Assembly (NCBI GenBank): GCA_002256425.1 | Contig: NKIZ01000001.1 | Span: forward strand, 930,001-994,000 | DNA: 64,000 nucleotides | Origin: Alphaproteobacteria bacterium PA2 | GTDB lineage: Bacteria > Pseudomonadota > Alphaproteobacteria > Caulobacterales > Caulobacteraceae | Direction: 5' to 3' | Shown: positions 10,273 to 19,301 of the stretch, in pieces | How the letters are laid out: the number at the start of each line of letters is the position of its first letter | How positions within the stretch are numbered: the first letter of the stretch is position 1 | The notes under the pieces: generated by a model | Told to the model about the DNA's origin: nothing | Databases searched by the model: none | The model's input: only the letters and a program-made list of their open reading frames with translations | Translations under genes and position numbers: made by a program

Positions 10273-10276
10273 CTCC
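10273..10276 (-). promoter_or_regulatory. Shine-Dalgarno of infC placing the start at AUU
   Basis: GGAG on the minus strand, 9 bases before ATT (10263) and 21 before the first ATG (10251). The spacing favours the AUU codon as the initiation site. Confidence 0.65.
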
Positions 10277-10359
10277 GTGAGCTATTGAAACAGGCATGAG
10301 TAGGCGGGCGCACGGCGCACACCTCGGCATGCCGTATATGATCCTACCTTGCCATGGGA

Positions 10360-11358
10360 TCAAGTCGCGGCTGCACCCGCGATCAAAGCATTCGCCGCCT
10401 GTGCGACCGCAGCCACAGACAAATCTTCCAGAGATGACGATTGCAGCACCACCACATGCCCCCGCGGCGCTGAAAGCATGGGGTCGGAAGCCTGCGAAAA
10501 CAGGACGATCGTAGGCGCGCCCGTCGCCGCCGCCAGATGCAGGGGGCCGGTGTCGTTCCCGACGATCAGGGCGGCCTTTGAGCCCATGGAGGCAATGCCG
10601 GCGAAGTCGGTGCGGCCGGTCAGGTCCCGGGCCTTGACCTCCATGCGCTGGATCTCACGGCCAATGGCGCTTTCCTGAGGGCCGCCAATGATCAGCACGT
10701 CATAGCCGCTGGCGTAGAACGCCTTGGCCAGCTCTCCGAACTTCGCCACCGGCCAGCGCTTGTCCAGCCTGTGGGCCGAGCCGCCCGGGATCAGCATGAC
10801 ATAGGGGCGCGGCGCCACCGAGGTTTCCGGCTGGCGGTTGCGGGCGGTGCGGGCGGCGACCCAGCTGAGATCGGGGCCTGGCGCCGTGCCGGACTCTGTC
10901 GGCGCGTCCGGCCAGATCCCGGCTTCCTTCAGTTGGTCGGCATGACGCTCCAGGGTGTGCATGGAATTCCGGCGGCTGTTCCGGTGCGGCAGGCTGCAAC
11001 CGAAGGCAATGCCGGACCAGGCCGGCGGAAACGGCGCCAGAAGGTGGAATATGCGGGCTGAGGCCGATGAGGTCTGAAGGTCATAGACCCGGTCATAACG
11101 CGCCCGCTTGAGCCTGGAGCGAAGCCCCAGCCACTCCCCGAAGGTCTCAGGCTTGCCGTCGGTCTCAACTGCGTTGAAGTAGGGGCTCAGCTTGGCAAGG
11201 GCCTCATAGGGCGGCGTGGTCAGCAGGGTGATCTGGGCCTTGGGGTGGGCCTCACGGATCCGCTTCATGGCGGCGAGCGCCAGGACGAAGTCGCCAAGCG
11301 CCGACAGCTTGATGACCAGAACCCGCTGGATCTCCCTGGCCGGCCTTGGCACCATCAT
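10360..11358 (-). CDS. Glycosyltransferase family 9 (heptosyltransferase-like)
   Basis: 332 residues. The N-terminus RVLVIKLSALGDFVLALAA is the GT9 signature, and the C-terminal half has GGPQESAIGREI and VGNDTGPLHLAAA, the ADP-heptose binding region of WaaC/WaaF-type enzymes. It should add a heptose (or related sugar) to the LPS core at the inner face of the inner membrane; acceptor unknown. It overlaps the upstream glycosyltransferase by the tetranucleotide ATGA, so the two are translationally coupled. Start at ATG 11358; the second Met codon at 11355 is also possible. Confidence 0.9.
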   Translation of the reverse strand: MMVPRPAREIQRVLVIKLSALGDFVLALAAMKRIREAHPKAQITLLTTPPYEALAKLSPYFNAVETDGKPETFGEWLGLRSRLKRARYDRVYDLQTSSASARIFHLLAPFPPAWSGIAFGCSLPHRNSRRNSMHTLERHADQLKEAGIWPDAPTESGTAPGPDLSWVAARTARNRQPETSVAPRPYVMLIPGGSAHRLDKRWPVAKFGELAKAFYASGYDVLIIGGPQESAIGREIQRMEVKARDLTGRTDFAGIASMGSKAALIVGNDTGPLHLAAATGAPTIVLFSQASDPMLSAPRGHVVVLQSSSLEDLSVAAVAQAANALIAGAAAT

Positions 11359-12542
11359 GCTGCCTTTCGAGCCGCGAGGACGCGATCATAGGCCGCCAGG
11401 GTCGCGGCGCACATGGCGTCGTTGGAATAAAGCTGGCGCACCCGGGCGGCGCTTTGCGCGCCCATTTCCGCCAGGCCCCTGGGGCCCATGTCGAGGGCGG
11501 TTGTCAGGGCGGCGGTCCAGGCCTCGGGATCATCCGGCGGAACCAGCCATCCGGTCTTGCCCTCGACCACGGTTTCGGTGACGCCCCCATGGGCGGAGGC
11601 GATCACGGGCCGGCCCATGGCCTGCGGCTCCACCGCCGCCCGACCAAAGGATTCTGGAACCGAGGTCGGCAAGATGGCCAGGTCCGCGAGCAGGAAGGCT
11701 GCGGGCATGTCGGTGCAATGGCCGACCAGCCGGACTTCGTCCATGAGGTCCGCCCTGGCGATCGCCGTTTCCAGCTCCTGACGATAGCCCGACCTGCCCT
11801 GATCATCGCCTGCGAACAGGATGACGAAGTCACGGCGGCCTGCGGCTTTCATGCGTGCGGCTGCTTCAATGATGGTCAGATGCCCCTTGATCCTGGTCAG
11901 CCGCCCGCCCAGCAGGACCTTGGTCCGCCGATCGTCGGGAGAAAGACCCCAGGCATCCTGCAATTGACGTACCCGCTCTGGCGGGACGGCGGAAGGATCA
12001 AACCTTGAGAGGTCCACACCCCGCGGAATGGTGACCACCTTCTCCGGCGCGACCCCATGCTCTGCGAACAGATGATCACGGGTGTAGTCCGAATTGGCGA
12101 TGACCAGATCGCCCCGGGTCATGACGGCGTTGTACCAGCGTTTGAGCGGATTCTGCGCCTTATAGACGCCATGATAGGTCGCCACGAAAGGAATGCCCGT
12201 CCGGCGTGCAGCCCAGAGGGCCGAGAACGCCGGCGCGCGGGACCGGGCATGGATCAGATCCACATGGTTTTCGACAATCAGCTTCGCCAGGCGGCGGCTG
12301 TTCTGCAGCAGAATGAAAGGGTTCTTGGCGTGAGCAGGCATCTCGAAGAAACGGGCCCCGTCGGCCTTCAGCCTTTCGGTCATGCGTCCCCCGCGGCTGG
12401 CCACCAGAGCCTCGCCGCCGGCCTGAACCAGGGCGCGGGCCACGTCGATCGTGGTCTGCTCCGCGCCGCCGGTCTCGAGCTCGGGCACAACCTGAAGGAC
12501 CGTGAGTTTTCTGGGATTCGCCACAGGAACTGCATAAAGCAC
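11355..12542 (-). CDS. Glycosyltransferase family 4 (GT-B)
   Basis: 395 residues with the N-terminal acceptor domain motif PELETGGAEQTTIDVA and the C-terminal nucleotide-sugar domain containing GGRLTRIKGH and the E-x7-E motif in PESFGRAAVEPQAMG. This is the retaining WaaG-like family used in LPS core and O-antigen assembly. It is the first gene of a two-gene unit with the GT9 enzyme; an alpha/beta hydrolase is transcribed divergently 58 bases away. The first seven residues (MLYAVPV) before NPRKLTVLQ may be excess if a later start is used. Confidence 0.9.
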   Translation of the reverse strand: MLYAVPVANPRKLTVLQVVPELETGGAEQTTIDVARALVQAGGEALVASRGGRMTERLKADGARFFEMPAHAKNPFILLQNSRRLAKLIVENHVDLIHARSRAPAFSALWAARRTGIPFVATYHGVYKAQNPLKRWYNAVMTRGDLVIANSDYTRDHLFAEHGVAPEKVVTIPRGVDLSRFDPSAVPPERVRQLQDAWGLSPDDRRTKVLLGGRLTRIKGHLTIIEAAARMKAAGRRDFVILFAGDDQGRSGYRQELETAIARADLMDEVRLVGHCTDMPAAFLLADLAILPTSVPESFGRAAVEPQAMGRPVIASAHGGVTETVVEGKTGWLVPPDDPEAWTAALTTALDMGPRGLAEMGAQSAARVRQLYSNDAMCAATLAAYDRVLAARKAA

Positions 12543-12600
12543 GCGCGGTTTGGGTAAACCCTATCTCGACTTCAGGATGTAGAAGTATTATTCTCTCGAC

Positions 12601-13344
12601 ATGCGTGAATCTCAAGGATTTCTGGAGCGCCCGGAGGGGCAGCGCCTCGCCTGGCGAAAGGTTTCCGGCCAAGGCCCGACAGTCGTCTGGCTGGGCGGTT
12701 TCCGATCGGACATGACGGGGACCAAGGCTCAGGCCCTCGCAGACTGGGCCCGTGAAAGGAACCGCGCCTTTGTGCGGTTTGACTATTTCGGCCACGGCGA
12801 GTCCAGCGGCGACTTTGTGGACGGAACAATTTCCCGGTGGCGGGAAGACGCCCTTGCCGTTCTGGACGAACTCACAACCGGCGATGTGATCCTGGTCGGC
12901 TCGTCCATGGGTGGCTGGTTGTCATGTCTTGTCGCCCAGGCCCGCCCGGACCGGGTCAAGGCCCTGCTTCTGGTGGCGCCCGCTGCCGACTTCACCAGCA
13001 AGCTCATGGCGCCCGAAATGACCGATGCCAACAGGGCGGAAATGGCGGCCAACGGCGTCTGGTTGCGCCCCTCTGACTATGGGGACCCCTATCCGATTTC
13101 CAGAGCCCTGCTGGAGGACGGCGAGACCTGGTCCATACTTCCTGGCCCCCTGCACCTGAATGTCCCCGTCTGGATATTGCAGGGAGGGCAGGACGCCGAT
13201 GTGCCCTGGCGGCATGCCCTGGCGCTGTCCGAAGCCGTGGTCAGCGAGAATTCGGTCTTCACCCTGATCCGGGACGGGGACCATCGGCTGTCGCGACCCC
13301 AGGACATTGCGCGTCTGATCGCAGCGCTCGAGGAACTGCCCTAG
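12601..13344 (+). CDS. Alpha/beta hydrolase
   Basis: 247 residues. The nucleophile elbow G-S-S-M-G places the catalytic Ser at residue 102; Asp198 (in GGQDADVP) and His228 (in DGDHRLS) complete the triad. RFDYFGHGESSG after strand 4 is typical. The closest group I recall is the ABHD10-like small esterase/thioesterase family, so it is probably an acyl-ester or acyl-thioester hydrolase; substrate unknown. It is divergent from the glycosyltransferase pair and its stop interlocks with the converging SDR gene in the shared tetranucleotide CTAG. Confidence 0.88.
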   Translation: MRESQGFLERPEGQRLAWRKVSGQGPTVVWLGGFRSDMTGTKAQALADWARERNRAFVRFDYFGHGESSGDFVDGTISRWREDALAVLDELTTGDVILVGSSMGGWLSCLVAQARPDRVKALLLVAPAADFTSKLMAPEMTDANRAEMAANGVWLRPSDYGDPYPISRALLEDGETWSILPGPLHLNVPVWILQGGQDADVPWRHALALSEAVVSENSVFTLIRDGDHRLSRPQDIARLIAALEELP

Positions 13345-14201
13345 CCGCCGGCCGCAAGGATGGCGGTCAGGCCCTCACGATAGGTCGGAAAGGCCGGCCG
13401 CCAGCCCAGTTCACCCTTGGCGCGGGCGTTCGAGACCCGCTTGGACTCCCCATAGAAGCGTCGCGCCTGGGGCGTCAGGGTCGAAAGATCCAGCAGCTCT
13501 TCCGGCGGCGGTTCCAGACCCAGAAGTCCGGCCGCATAGGTCACCACATCACTGTTGGGCGCCGGCTGGTCGTCGCAGAGATTGTAGATCCCGCCGGCCC
13601 GGGGCTGGGCGATGGATGCGGCCAGGCCAGCCGCAAGATCGTCCACATGGATGCGGCTGAAGACCTGTCCGGGCGCGATCAGCCGCCTCGCCCGACCCTC
13701 CCGCAGGCGGTCGAGGGTGGACCGGCCCAGACCATAAATGCCGGGCAGGCGATGTATGGTGACGGTCAGGCCCATGCCGCGGCCGACCTCCAGCCAGTCC
13801 CGCTCGGCCGCCACCCTTCGGGCGCCTTCCAGGGACTGAGCCGCCAGTTGACTGTCCTCGAACACCCAGCCGCCGCCACGATCGCCATAGACGCCGGTGG
13901 TCGACAGATAGCCAAGCCAGTCGGGAAAGCCGCCGGTGCGGGCAAGACTGGGGACAATGACCGGCAGGGCTGGACAGCCCTCCGCATTCGGCGGCGCGGT
14001 GACCAGGACGGCGGTCGCCTCGGCAAGGGCTGTGTCGAGGGCCTCGTGGTCGGCGACAGGAACAGGTCGTACGCCATCGTCCAGCAGGGGTTGGGCGCTG
14101 GTCCGGAAAGTGGCCGAAACGCTCCAGCCCTTGGGGTGCAGCTGGCGCACAAGCGCCCTTGCCGAAAACCCGTAGCCGAAGATGAACAGCCGCCCGGTCA
14201 T
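13341..14201 (-). CDS. Extended SDR / NAD-dependent epimerase-like protein (YeeZ type)
   Basis: 286 residues. The N-terminal LFIFGYGFSARALVRQL is a Rossmann motif with G-x-G-x-x-(A/G), and GYLSTTGVYGDRGG supplies the catalytic Ser/Tyr region. This resembles the YeeZ-like atypical SDR proteins, for which no firm reaction is known. It lies 11 bases after galU stops on the same strand, so it is probably co-transcribed with it and may act on a nucleotide sugar. That link is inference. Confidence 0.82.
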   Translation of the reverse strand: MTGRLFIFGYGFSARALVRQLHPKGWSVSATFRTSAQPLLDDGVRPVPVADHEALDTALAEATAVLVTAPPNAEGCPALPVIVPSLARTGGFPDWLGYLSTTGVYGDRGGGWVFEDSQLAAQSLEGARRVAAERDWLEVGRGMGLTVTIHRLPGIYGLGRSTLDRLREGRARRLIAPGQVFSRIHVDDLAAGLAASIAQPRAGGIYNLCDDQPAPNSDVVTYAAGLLGLEPPPEELLDLSTLTPQARRFYGESKRVSNARAKGELGWRPAFPTYREGLTAILAAGG

Positions 14202-14212
14202 GCCGGACCGCC

Positions 14213-15082
14213 CTAGAGCAGACCGGTGATCGCCGCCCGCGCCGCGTCGGCAAGGTCGGGACGTGCCAGGGCGAAGGCGACATTGGCCCTCAGCAGACCG
14301 ATCTTGTCGCCGCAGTCATAGGTGACGCCGTCATATTCCAGGGCGTGGAAGGTCTGGGTGCCCATCAGCTTGACCATGGAGTCGGTCAGCTGGATCTCAC
14401 CGCCGGCGCCCTTGCCCTGCTCTGCCAGCAGGGCGAAGATTTCAGGCTGCAACACATAGCGTCCCGAGATCAGCAGGTTCGAGGGCTCAGTTCCCAGAGG
14501 CGGCTTTTCCACCATGCCGGTCATGCGGTTGAGGCGTCCTTCGCGGCCGTCCAGGGCGACGATGCCGTACTTGTTGGTCTCGCCTTCAGGCGCAGGCTCT
14601 ACGGCGATGATATTGCCGCCGACCTTGTCATAGGCCTCGACCACCTGGGCCAGGGCCGAGGTCTTCGCCATCATCAACATGTCGGGCAGGATGACCGCAA
14701 AGGGCTCGTCGCCGATAATGTCCCGGGCGCACCAGACGGCGTGGCCAAGGCCCAACGGCGCCATCTGGCGCACAAAGCTCATCTCGCCGGGTTTGGGCAG
14801 GTCGCGGGTGACGTCGGCCAGGATGTCGGTCTTGCCCTTGGCCGCCAGCTGGGCCTCAAGCTCGATATGGTGGTCGAAATAGTCCTCGATGGCGCCCTTG
14901 CCGCGGCCGGTGACGAATACGAAGTGCTCGATTCCGGCGGCCCGGGCTTCCTCGACCACATAGGACAGGATGGGCCGGTCAACGACGTTCAGCAGCTCCT
15001 TGGGCGTGGTCTTGCTGCCGGGCAGGACCCGGGTTCCCAGGCCCGCCACGGGCACGACGGCTTTGCGGACGCGTTTGGTCAT
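14213..15082 (-). CDS. galU: UTP-glucose-1-phosphate uridylyltransferase
   Basis: 289 residues. MTKRVRKAVVPVAGLGTRVLP with the following Lys-rich KTTPKELLNVVDRP is the nucleotidyltransferase signature; FAVILPDMLM and AVEPAPEGETNKYGIV follow in the expected order. It makes UDP-glucose from UTP and glucose-1-phosphate. The ATG at 15082 is preferred to one nine codons upstream. The product feeds ugd at 19298-20602 (UDP-glucuronate) and LPS/exopolysaccharide synthesis, and a phosphoglucomutase at 20629 may supply its substrate. Confidence 0.96.
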   Translation of the reverse strand: MTKRVRKAVVPVAGLGTRVLPGSKTTPKELLNVVDRPILSYVVEEARAAGIEHFVFVTGRGKGAIEDYFDHHIELEAQLAAKGKTDILADVTRDLPKPGEMSFVRQMAPLGLGHAVWCARDIIGDEPFAVILPDMLMMAKTSALAQVVEAYDKVGGNIIAVEPAPEGETNKYGIVALDGREGRLNRMTGMVEKPPLGTEPSNLLISGRYVLQPEIFALLAEQGKGAGGEIQLTDSMVKLMGTQTFHALEYDGVTYDCGDKIGLLRANVAFALARPDLADAARAAITGLL

Positions 15083-15154
15083 TTCCAGCACTCCAGATGC
15101 GCGCCCCAACTAGATGAGGTGGACGGCTAAATCTACCGCACTTCGCTGCGCGTC

Positions 15155-16972
15155 CTATTCAACCGTCACGGACTTGGCGAGGTTCCGAGGTTGGTCGACA
15201 TCGGCGCCCTTTTGCACGGCCACGTAATAGGCCAGCAACTGGATAGGGGCGGAGAAGACCAGGGGCGAGACCAGGTCATCGCTGGTCGGCGCAATGATCA
15301 CCTTGATCCCGGGTGGGGCGTGTTTGGCGCCCTGTTCGTCGGTGAACAGGATGATCGGGCCACCCCGGGCCATGACCTCGCTCATGTTCGACATGGTCTT
15401 CTCGAACAGGTGGTCGGAGGGCGCGATGACGATAACCGGGGTCGCCTCATCGATCAGGGCGATGGGGCCATGCTTCAGCTCGCCGGCGGCATAGCCCTCG
15501 GCGTGGATATAGCTGATTTCCTTGAGCTTGAGGGCGCCTTCCAGGGCCAGGGCCGACATGGCGCCGCGGCCGAAATAGAGAACGTCCCGGGCCTTGGCGA
15601 GGTCTGGCGCCAGGGCCTTGATGGCGTCTTCCACCTGGATGGACTGGGCGATCAGGCGGGGGGATTCCAGCAGAAGACCCGTCAGGCGGGCTTCTTCAGC
15701 CGCGTCGATATGGCCGCGGGCCGAGGCTGCAGCGACCGCCAGGGCCGACAGGGCGGCGACCTGGCTGGTGAAGGCCTTGGTGGAGGCCACGCCGATTTCC
15801 GGACCGGCATGGGTCGGGAAGAGGACATCAGCCTCGCGGGCCATGGTGCTTTCATGGACATTGACCACGGCGGCGGTGGTCAGGCCCTGGGACTTGCACC
15901 AGCGCAGGCCTGCCAGGGTGTCGGCAGTTTCCCCCGACTGGGAGATGACAATGGCCAGGGTGCCCGGGATCACCGGCGGCTCGCGGTAGCGGAACTCGGA
16001 GGCCACATCGATGTCGACAGGCAAACGGGCCAGGGACTCAAACAGATAGCGGCTGATCAGGCCGGCATAATAGGCCGTGCCGCAGGCAATGATCTGGATC
16101 CGGGTGACCTTGCTGAAGTCGACGCCATTGGGGGCGGTCGCCTTGCCGCTGACCGGGTCGAGATAGGCCGACAGGGTGTGCTGGCAAGCGTCGGGCTGGT
16201 CATGGATCTCTTTCTCCATGAAGTGCCGGTAATTGCCCTTTTCCACCAGGGCCGCCGAGGCCGAGACGATCTTGAGGGGCCGCTGGACGGGCTTGCCGTC
16301 CTTGTCGAAGATCCGCGCCGAGGTGTGGTCGATGGCGACATAATCGCCCTCATCGAGATAGGCGATCCTGTTGGTGAAGGGGCCGACCGCCAGGGCGTCG
16401 GATCCCAGGAACATCTCGCCCTGACCATAGCCCACCACCAAGGGGCTGCCGCGCCGGGCGCCCAGGATTATGTCGGTCTCACCCTGGATGAGGACGGCTA
16501 TGGCGAAGGCGCCAGTAAGCCGGTCGAGGGTGGCCTTCAGGGCGGCGAGGGGCTCCAGGCCGGCCTTGAGTTCGGCGTCCAGCAGCTGGGCGATGACCTC
16601 GGTGTCGGTGGCGCTTTCGAAGACCCGGCCCTCGGCCTGCAGGTCGCGCTTCAGTTCGGCGAAGTTCTCGATGATGCCATTGTGCACCAGGGTGACCTGG
16701 CCGGCCGATTGCGGGTGTGCGTTGGCTTCGTTCGGCGCGCCATGGGTGGCCCAGCGGGTATGGCCGATGCCGACGGTCGCAGTGAGGGGCGACTCGGCCA
16801 GGACAGCCTGCAGGGCGGCGATCTTGCCCTTGGCCCGGCGGCGCTGGACCTGACCGTCGACGACCCCTGCAATGCCTGCAGAATCATAGCCGCGGTATTC
16901 CAGTCGCTTCAGACTCTCGAGCAGGCGGTCCTGGACCGGGGATGTCCCGACAATGCCGATAATACCGCACAT
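15155..16972 (-). CDS. glmS: Glutamine-fructose-6-phosphate aminotransferase (isomerizing)
   Basis: 605 residues, normal for GlmS. The start MCGIIGIVG puts the glutaminase nucleophile at Cys1 after Met removal, which rules out the longer frame that begins 24 codons earlier. Two SIS domains follow (SQSGETADTLAGL and a second around residue 460-590), ending in the conserved KSVTVE. It makes glucosamine-6-phosphate, the first committed step to UDP-GlcNAc. glmM is divergent 148 bases away. I see no glmS ribozyme in the leader, as expected outside Firmicutes. Confidence 0.97.
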   Translation of the reverse strand: MCGIIGIVGTSPVQDRLLESLKRLEYRGYDSAGIAGVVDGQVQRRRAKGKIAALQAVLAESPLTATVGIGHTRWATHGAPNEANAHPQSAGQVTLVHNGIIENFAELKRDLQAEGRVFESATDTEVIAQLLDAELKAGLEPLAALKATLDRLTGAFAIAVLIQGETDIILGARRGSPLVVGYGQGEMFLGSDALAVGPFTNRIAYLDEGDYVAIDHTSARIFDKDGKPVQRPLKIVSASAALVEKGNYRHFMEKEIHDQPDACQHTLSAYLDPVSGKATAPNGVDFSKVTRIQIIACGTAYYAGLISRYLFESLARLPVDIDVASEFRYREPPVIPGTLAIVISQSGETADTLAGLRWCKSQGLTTAAVVNVHESTMAREADVLFPTHAGPEIGVASTKAFTSQVAALSALAVAAASARGHIDAAEEARLTGLLLESPRLIAQSIQVEDAIKALAPDLAKARDVLYFGRGAMSALALEGALKLKEISYIHAEGYAAGELKHGPIALIDEATPVIVIAPSDHLFEKTMSNMSEVMARGGPIILFTDEQGAKHAPPGIKVIIAPTSDDLVSPLVFSAPIQLLAYYVAVQKGADVDQPRNLAKSVTVE

Positions 16973-17120
16973 ATTTCGCAGTCCTTTTGCGCAAGCTCGA
17001 AGCAGGGGTATGTTTAATGACTGCGCCGCGTTTAACATTGGCAAACGCCGCGTCGACTAAATCTGCGTTTCGGATCGTTTCGATCCGCGGTGGCAATCAG
17101 GTGGAGTTACCCAGGGTCCC

Positions 17121-18473
17121 ATGAGCAATCGCGCTTATTTCGGCACGGACGGCATTCGCGGCCAGGCCAATACCCACCCCATGACGGCTGAAGTGGCCCT
17201 GCGGGTCGGACTGGCGGCTGGCAAGCTCTTCATGTCCCGGGACGACCGCCGTCACATGGTGGTGATCGGCAAGGACACCCGCCTGTCCGGCTATATGGTC
17301 GAGCCAGCCCTGGTGGCCGGTTTCGCCAGCGTGGGCATGGATGTCCGCCTGCTGGGCCCCATGCCGACGCCCGGGGTGGCCATGATGACCCGGTCCCTGC
17401 GGGCTGATCTGGGGGTGATGATCTCGGCCTCGCACAACGCCTATACCGACAATGGCATCAAGCTGTTCGGACCCAGCGGCTACAAGCTGTCCGATGAGCG
17501 GGAGCTGGAAATCGAGGCCCTGATGGACCAGAGCCTGCAGGAGGGCCTCGCAAGGCCCACCGACCTCGGCCGGGTTTCCCGGGTGGACGACAGCCAGGCC
17601 CGCTATGTGGAAATCGCCAAGGCGACCTTCCCTCGACGCCTGAACCTTTCAGGTCTGCGCGTCGTGATCGATTGCGCCAATGGCGCGGCCTACAAGGTGG
17701 CGCCGACCGTACTTTATGAATTGGGCGCGGAGGTCATTCCGGTTGGCATTTCCCCCAACGGCATGAACATCAATGAAGAGTGCGGCTCCACCCATCCCGA
17801 GGCCATGATCCGGGCGGTGAAGGAGTATCGCGCCGACATTGGCATAGCCCTCGACGGCGATGCCGACCGCCTGGTGATCTGTGACGAGCGCGGCCAGGTG
17901 GTCGACGGCGACCAGATCATGGCCCTCATAGCCGGCCATTGGGCCACCAGGGACCGGCTGAACGGCGGCGGCATTGTCGCCACGGTCTATTCAAATCTTG
18001 GTCTTGAGCGGTTCATGACCGCCCGCGGCCTGACCCTGGAGCGCACCGCCGTCGGCGACCGTTCCGTCATGAAGCGCATGCGCGAAGGCGGCTTCAATGT
18101 GGGCGGCGAGCAGTCGGGCCACATCATCCTGTCGGACTTCTCCACAACGGGTGATGGCCTGCTGGCCGCCCTCCAGGTCCTGACCGTGCTCAAGGAGGGC
18201 GACAAGCCCATGAGTGCCCTGGCCCGCCAGTTCGAGCCCGTTCCCCAGAAGATGGAGAATGTCCGCTTCGCCTCGGGCAAGCCCCTGGAAACCGCTCCTG
18301 TGAAAGCTGCCATTGCGGCGGCCCAGGAGAAGCTGGGAACCTCGGGGAGGCTGGTGGTCCGGGCTTCGGGAACCGAGCCCCTGATCCGGGTCATGGTCGA
18401 GGCCGACGACGAAAAGCTGGTCTCTTCCGTGGTCAAGGAAATCTCGGGCGCCGTGAAAAAGGCGGCGGCCTAG
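17121..18473 (+). CDS. glmM: Phosphoglucosamine mutase
   Basis: 450 residues. Converts glucosamine-6-phosphate to glucosamine-1-phosphate for UDP-GlcNAc. The phosphoserine loop [17 protein letters not shown] lies at residues 101-117, the metal loop DGDADR near 243, the sugar loop GGEQSGH near 327 and the phosphate-binding [12 protein letters not shown] near the C-terminus. The head-to-head layout with glmS is logical because the two enzymes act one after the other. A GNAT gene starts six bases after its stop. Confidence 0.97.
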   Translation: MSNRAYFGTDGIRGQANTHPMTAEVALRVGLAAGKLFMSRDDRRHMVVIGKDTRLSGYMVEPALVAGFASVGMDVRLLGPMPTPGVAMMTRSLRADLGVMISASHNAYTDNGIKLFGPSGYKLSDERELEIEALMDQSLQEGLARPTDLGRVSRVDDSQARYVEIAKATFPRRLNLSGLRVVIDCANGAAYKVAPTVLYELGAEVIPVGISPNGMNINEECGSTHPEAMIRAVKEYRADIGIALDGDADRLVICDERGQVVDGDQIMALIAGHWATRDRLNGGGIVATVYSNLGLERFMTARGLTLERTAVGDRSVMKRMREGGFNVGGEQSGHIILSDFSTTGDGLLAALQVLTVLKEGDKPMSALARQFEPVPQKMENVRFASGKPLETAPVKAAIAAAQEKLGTSGRLVVRASGTEPLIRVMVEADDEKLVSSVVKEISGAVKKAAA

Positions 18474-18479
18474 GCGGCC

Positions 18480-19043
18480 ATGGAGATTGTCGCCTTCGAC
18501 AGTCTCGACGAGAGCCAGCTGGACAAGGCCGCAGACATACTGAGGGCAGCTCTGGACGGTCCCTCATACAAGGGGATCGGCGAGGCCGAAGCGCAGGTCC
18601 TGACCTTCCTGCAGCGACCGGAACGGTTTGCCCTGGCGGCCGTTGAATGCGAGCGCGTCCTTGGCTGGGTCGGCGGGGTGAGGGGATACTCCCATGCCCT
18701 CGAGCTCCATCCCCTGGTTGTTGATCCGGACCTTCAGAGACAGGGAATCGGCTCGGCCCTTGTGAGCGCCTTGCAGGACCGCGCCATCGCCGAGGGCTTT
18801 CTGACCCTGCATCTGGGAACTGACGACTGGGTGGGCGGGACGAGTCTGAGCGGCGCTCCACTGTTTCCCGACGTTCTACAGAAGCTCGGGCAGGTTCAGC
18901 CGCAGGGCGATGGGCACGCCTATTTCTTCTATCTGAAGCTGGGCTTTGAACCGGTCGGCGTCCTGCCCGACGCCAATGGCCCGGGCCTACCGGACATTCT
19001 CATGGCAAAGCCGCTGGTGGAGATAGCCTCCACAAACTCGTGA
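18480..19043 (+). CDS. GNAT acetyltransferase, aminoglycoside 6'-acetyltransferase-like
   Basis: 187 residues. Acetyl-CoA binding motif A is visible as PLVVDPDLQRQGIGSALV (the Q-x-x-G-x-G/A loop), followed by LHLGTDDWVGGTSLSG and a C-terminal DANGPGLPDILMAKP. The GTDD...TSLSG and PDANG...PDI.MAK pattern resembles chromosomal AAC(6')-like acetyltransferases of environmental bacteria, but motif identity alone does not prove drug acetylation. It is six bases downstream of glmM and probably translated from the same transcript; acetylation of an amino sugar would fit the context but is speculation. Confidence 0.8.
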   Translation: MEIVAFDSLDESQLDKAADILRAALDGPSYKGIGEAEAQVLTFLQRPERFALAAVECERVLGWVGGVRGYSHALELHPLVVDPDLQRQGIGSALVSALQDRAIAEGFLTLHLGTDDWVGGTSLSGAPLFPDVLQKLGQVQPQGDGHAYFFYLKLGFEPVGVLPDANGPGLPDILMAKPLVEIASTNS

Positions 19044-19148
19044 GACGCCTGACGCACGAGATATCTTTCCAAACTGTAATAATCGTGTCAGCTTCCCTAA
19101 ATCGCCCCGCTCGACCGGGTCGAAATGATAAAAAATCGGGAGGTTGAT

Positions 19149-19301
19149 ATGACGCATGAGATGGCAAATGTGCGCAGTGTGCAGCACAAGAGCGCAAGCT
19201 CCATCGCCTGTCTCGCCTTTGTCGCCCTGATGGCGACGGCGTTCTGGGCTGGCGCCCTCTGGGTTGGAAATATCGTAATGCAGCTCTTCGCCGCCGGTTA
19301 G
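19149..19301 (+). CDS. Small single-helix membrane protein (50 aa)
   Basis: A 50-codon frame, MTHEMANVRSVQHKS then a ~28-residue hydrophobic helix (residues 18-46, Ala/Leu/Val/Trp-rich) ending QLFAAG. It has a strong SD, GGGAGG, five bases before the ATG, far better than chance, which is the main reason to believe it. The N-terminus is polar and the helix would anchor it in the inner membrane. Its TAG stop overlaps the converging ugd stop by four bases. I do not recognise a family; function unknown. Confidence 0.65.
   Translation: MTHEMANVRSVQHKSASSIACLAFVALMATAFWAGALWVGNIVMQLFAAG

Noticed and set aside
15191..17017. 608-codon plus-strand open frame opposite glmS
   Set aside because: It mirrors glmS exactly, has no family-like motif and arises from high GC codon structure in the antisense strand.
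16973..17120. glmS ribozyme or other riboswitch in the glmS-glmM gap
   Set aside because: The gap is short and shows no conserved ribozyme core; such ribozymes are a Firmicutes feature.
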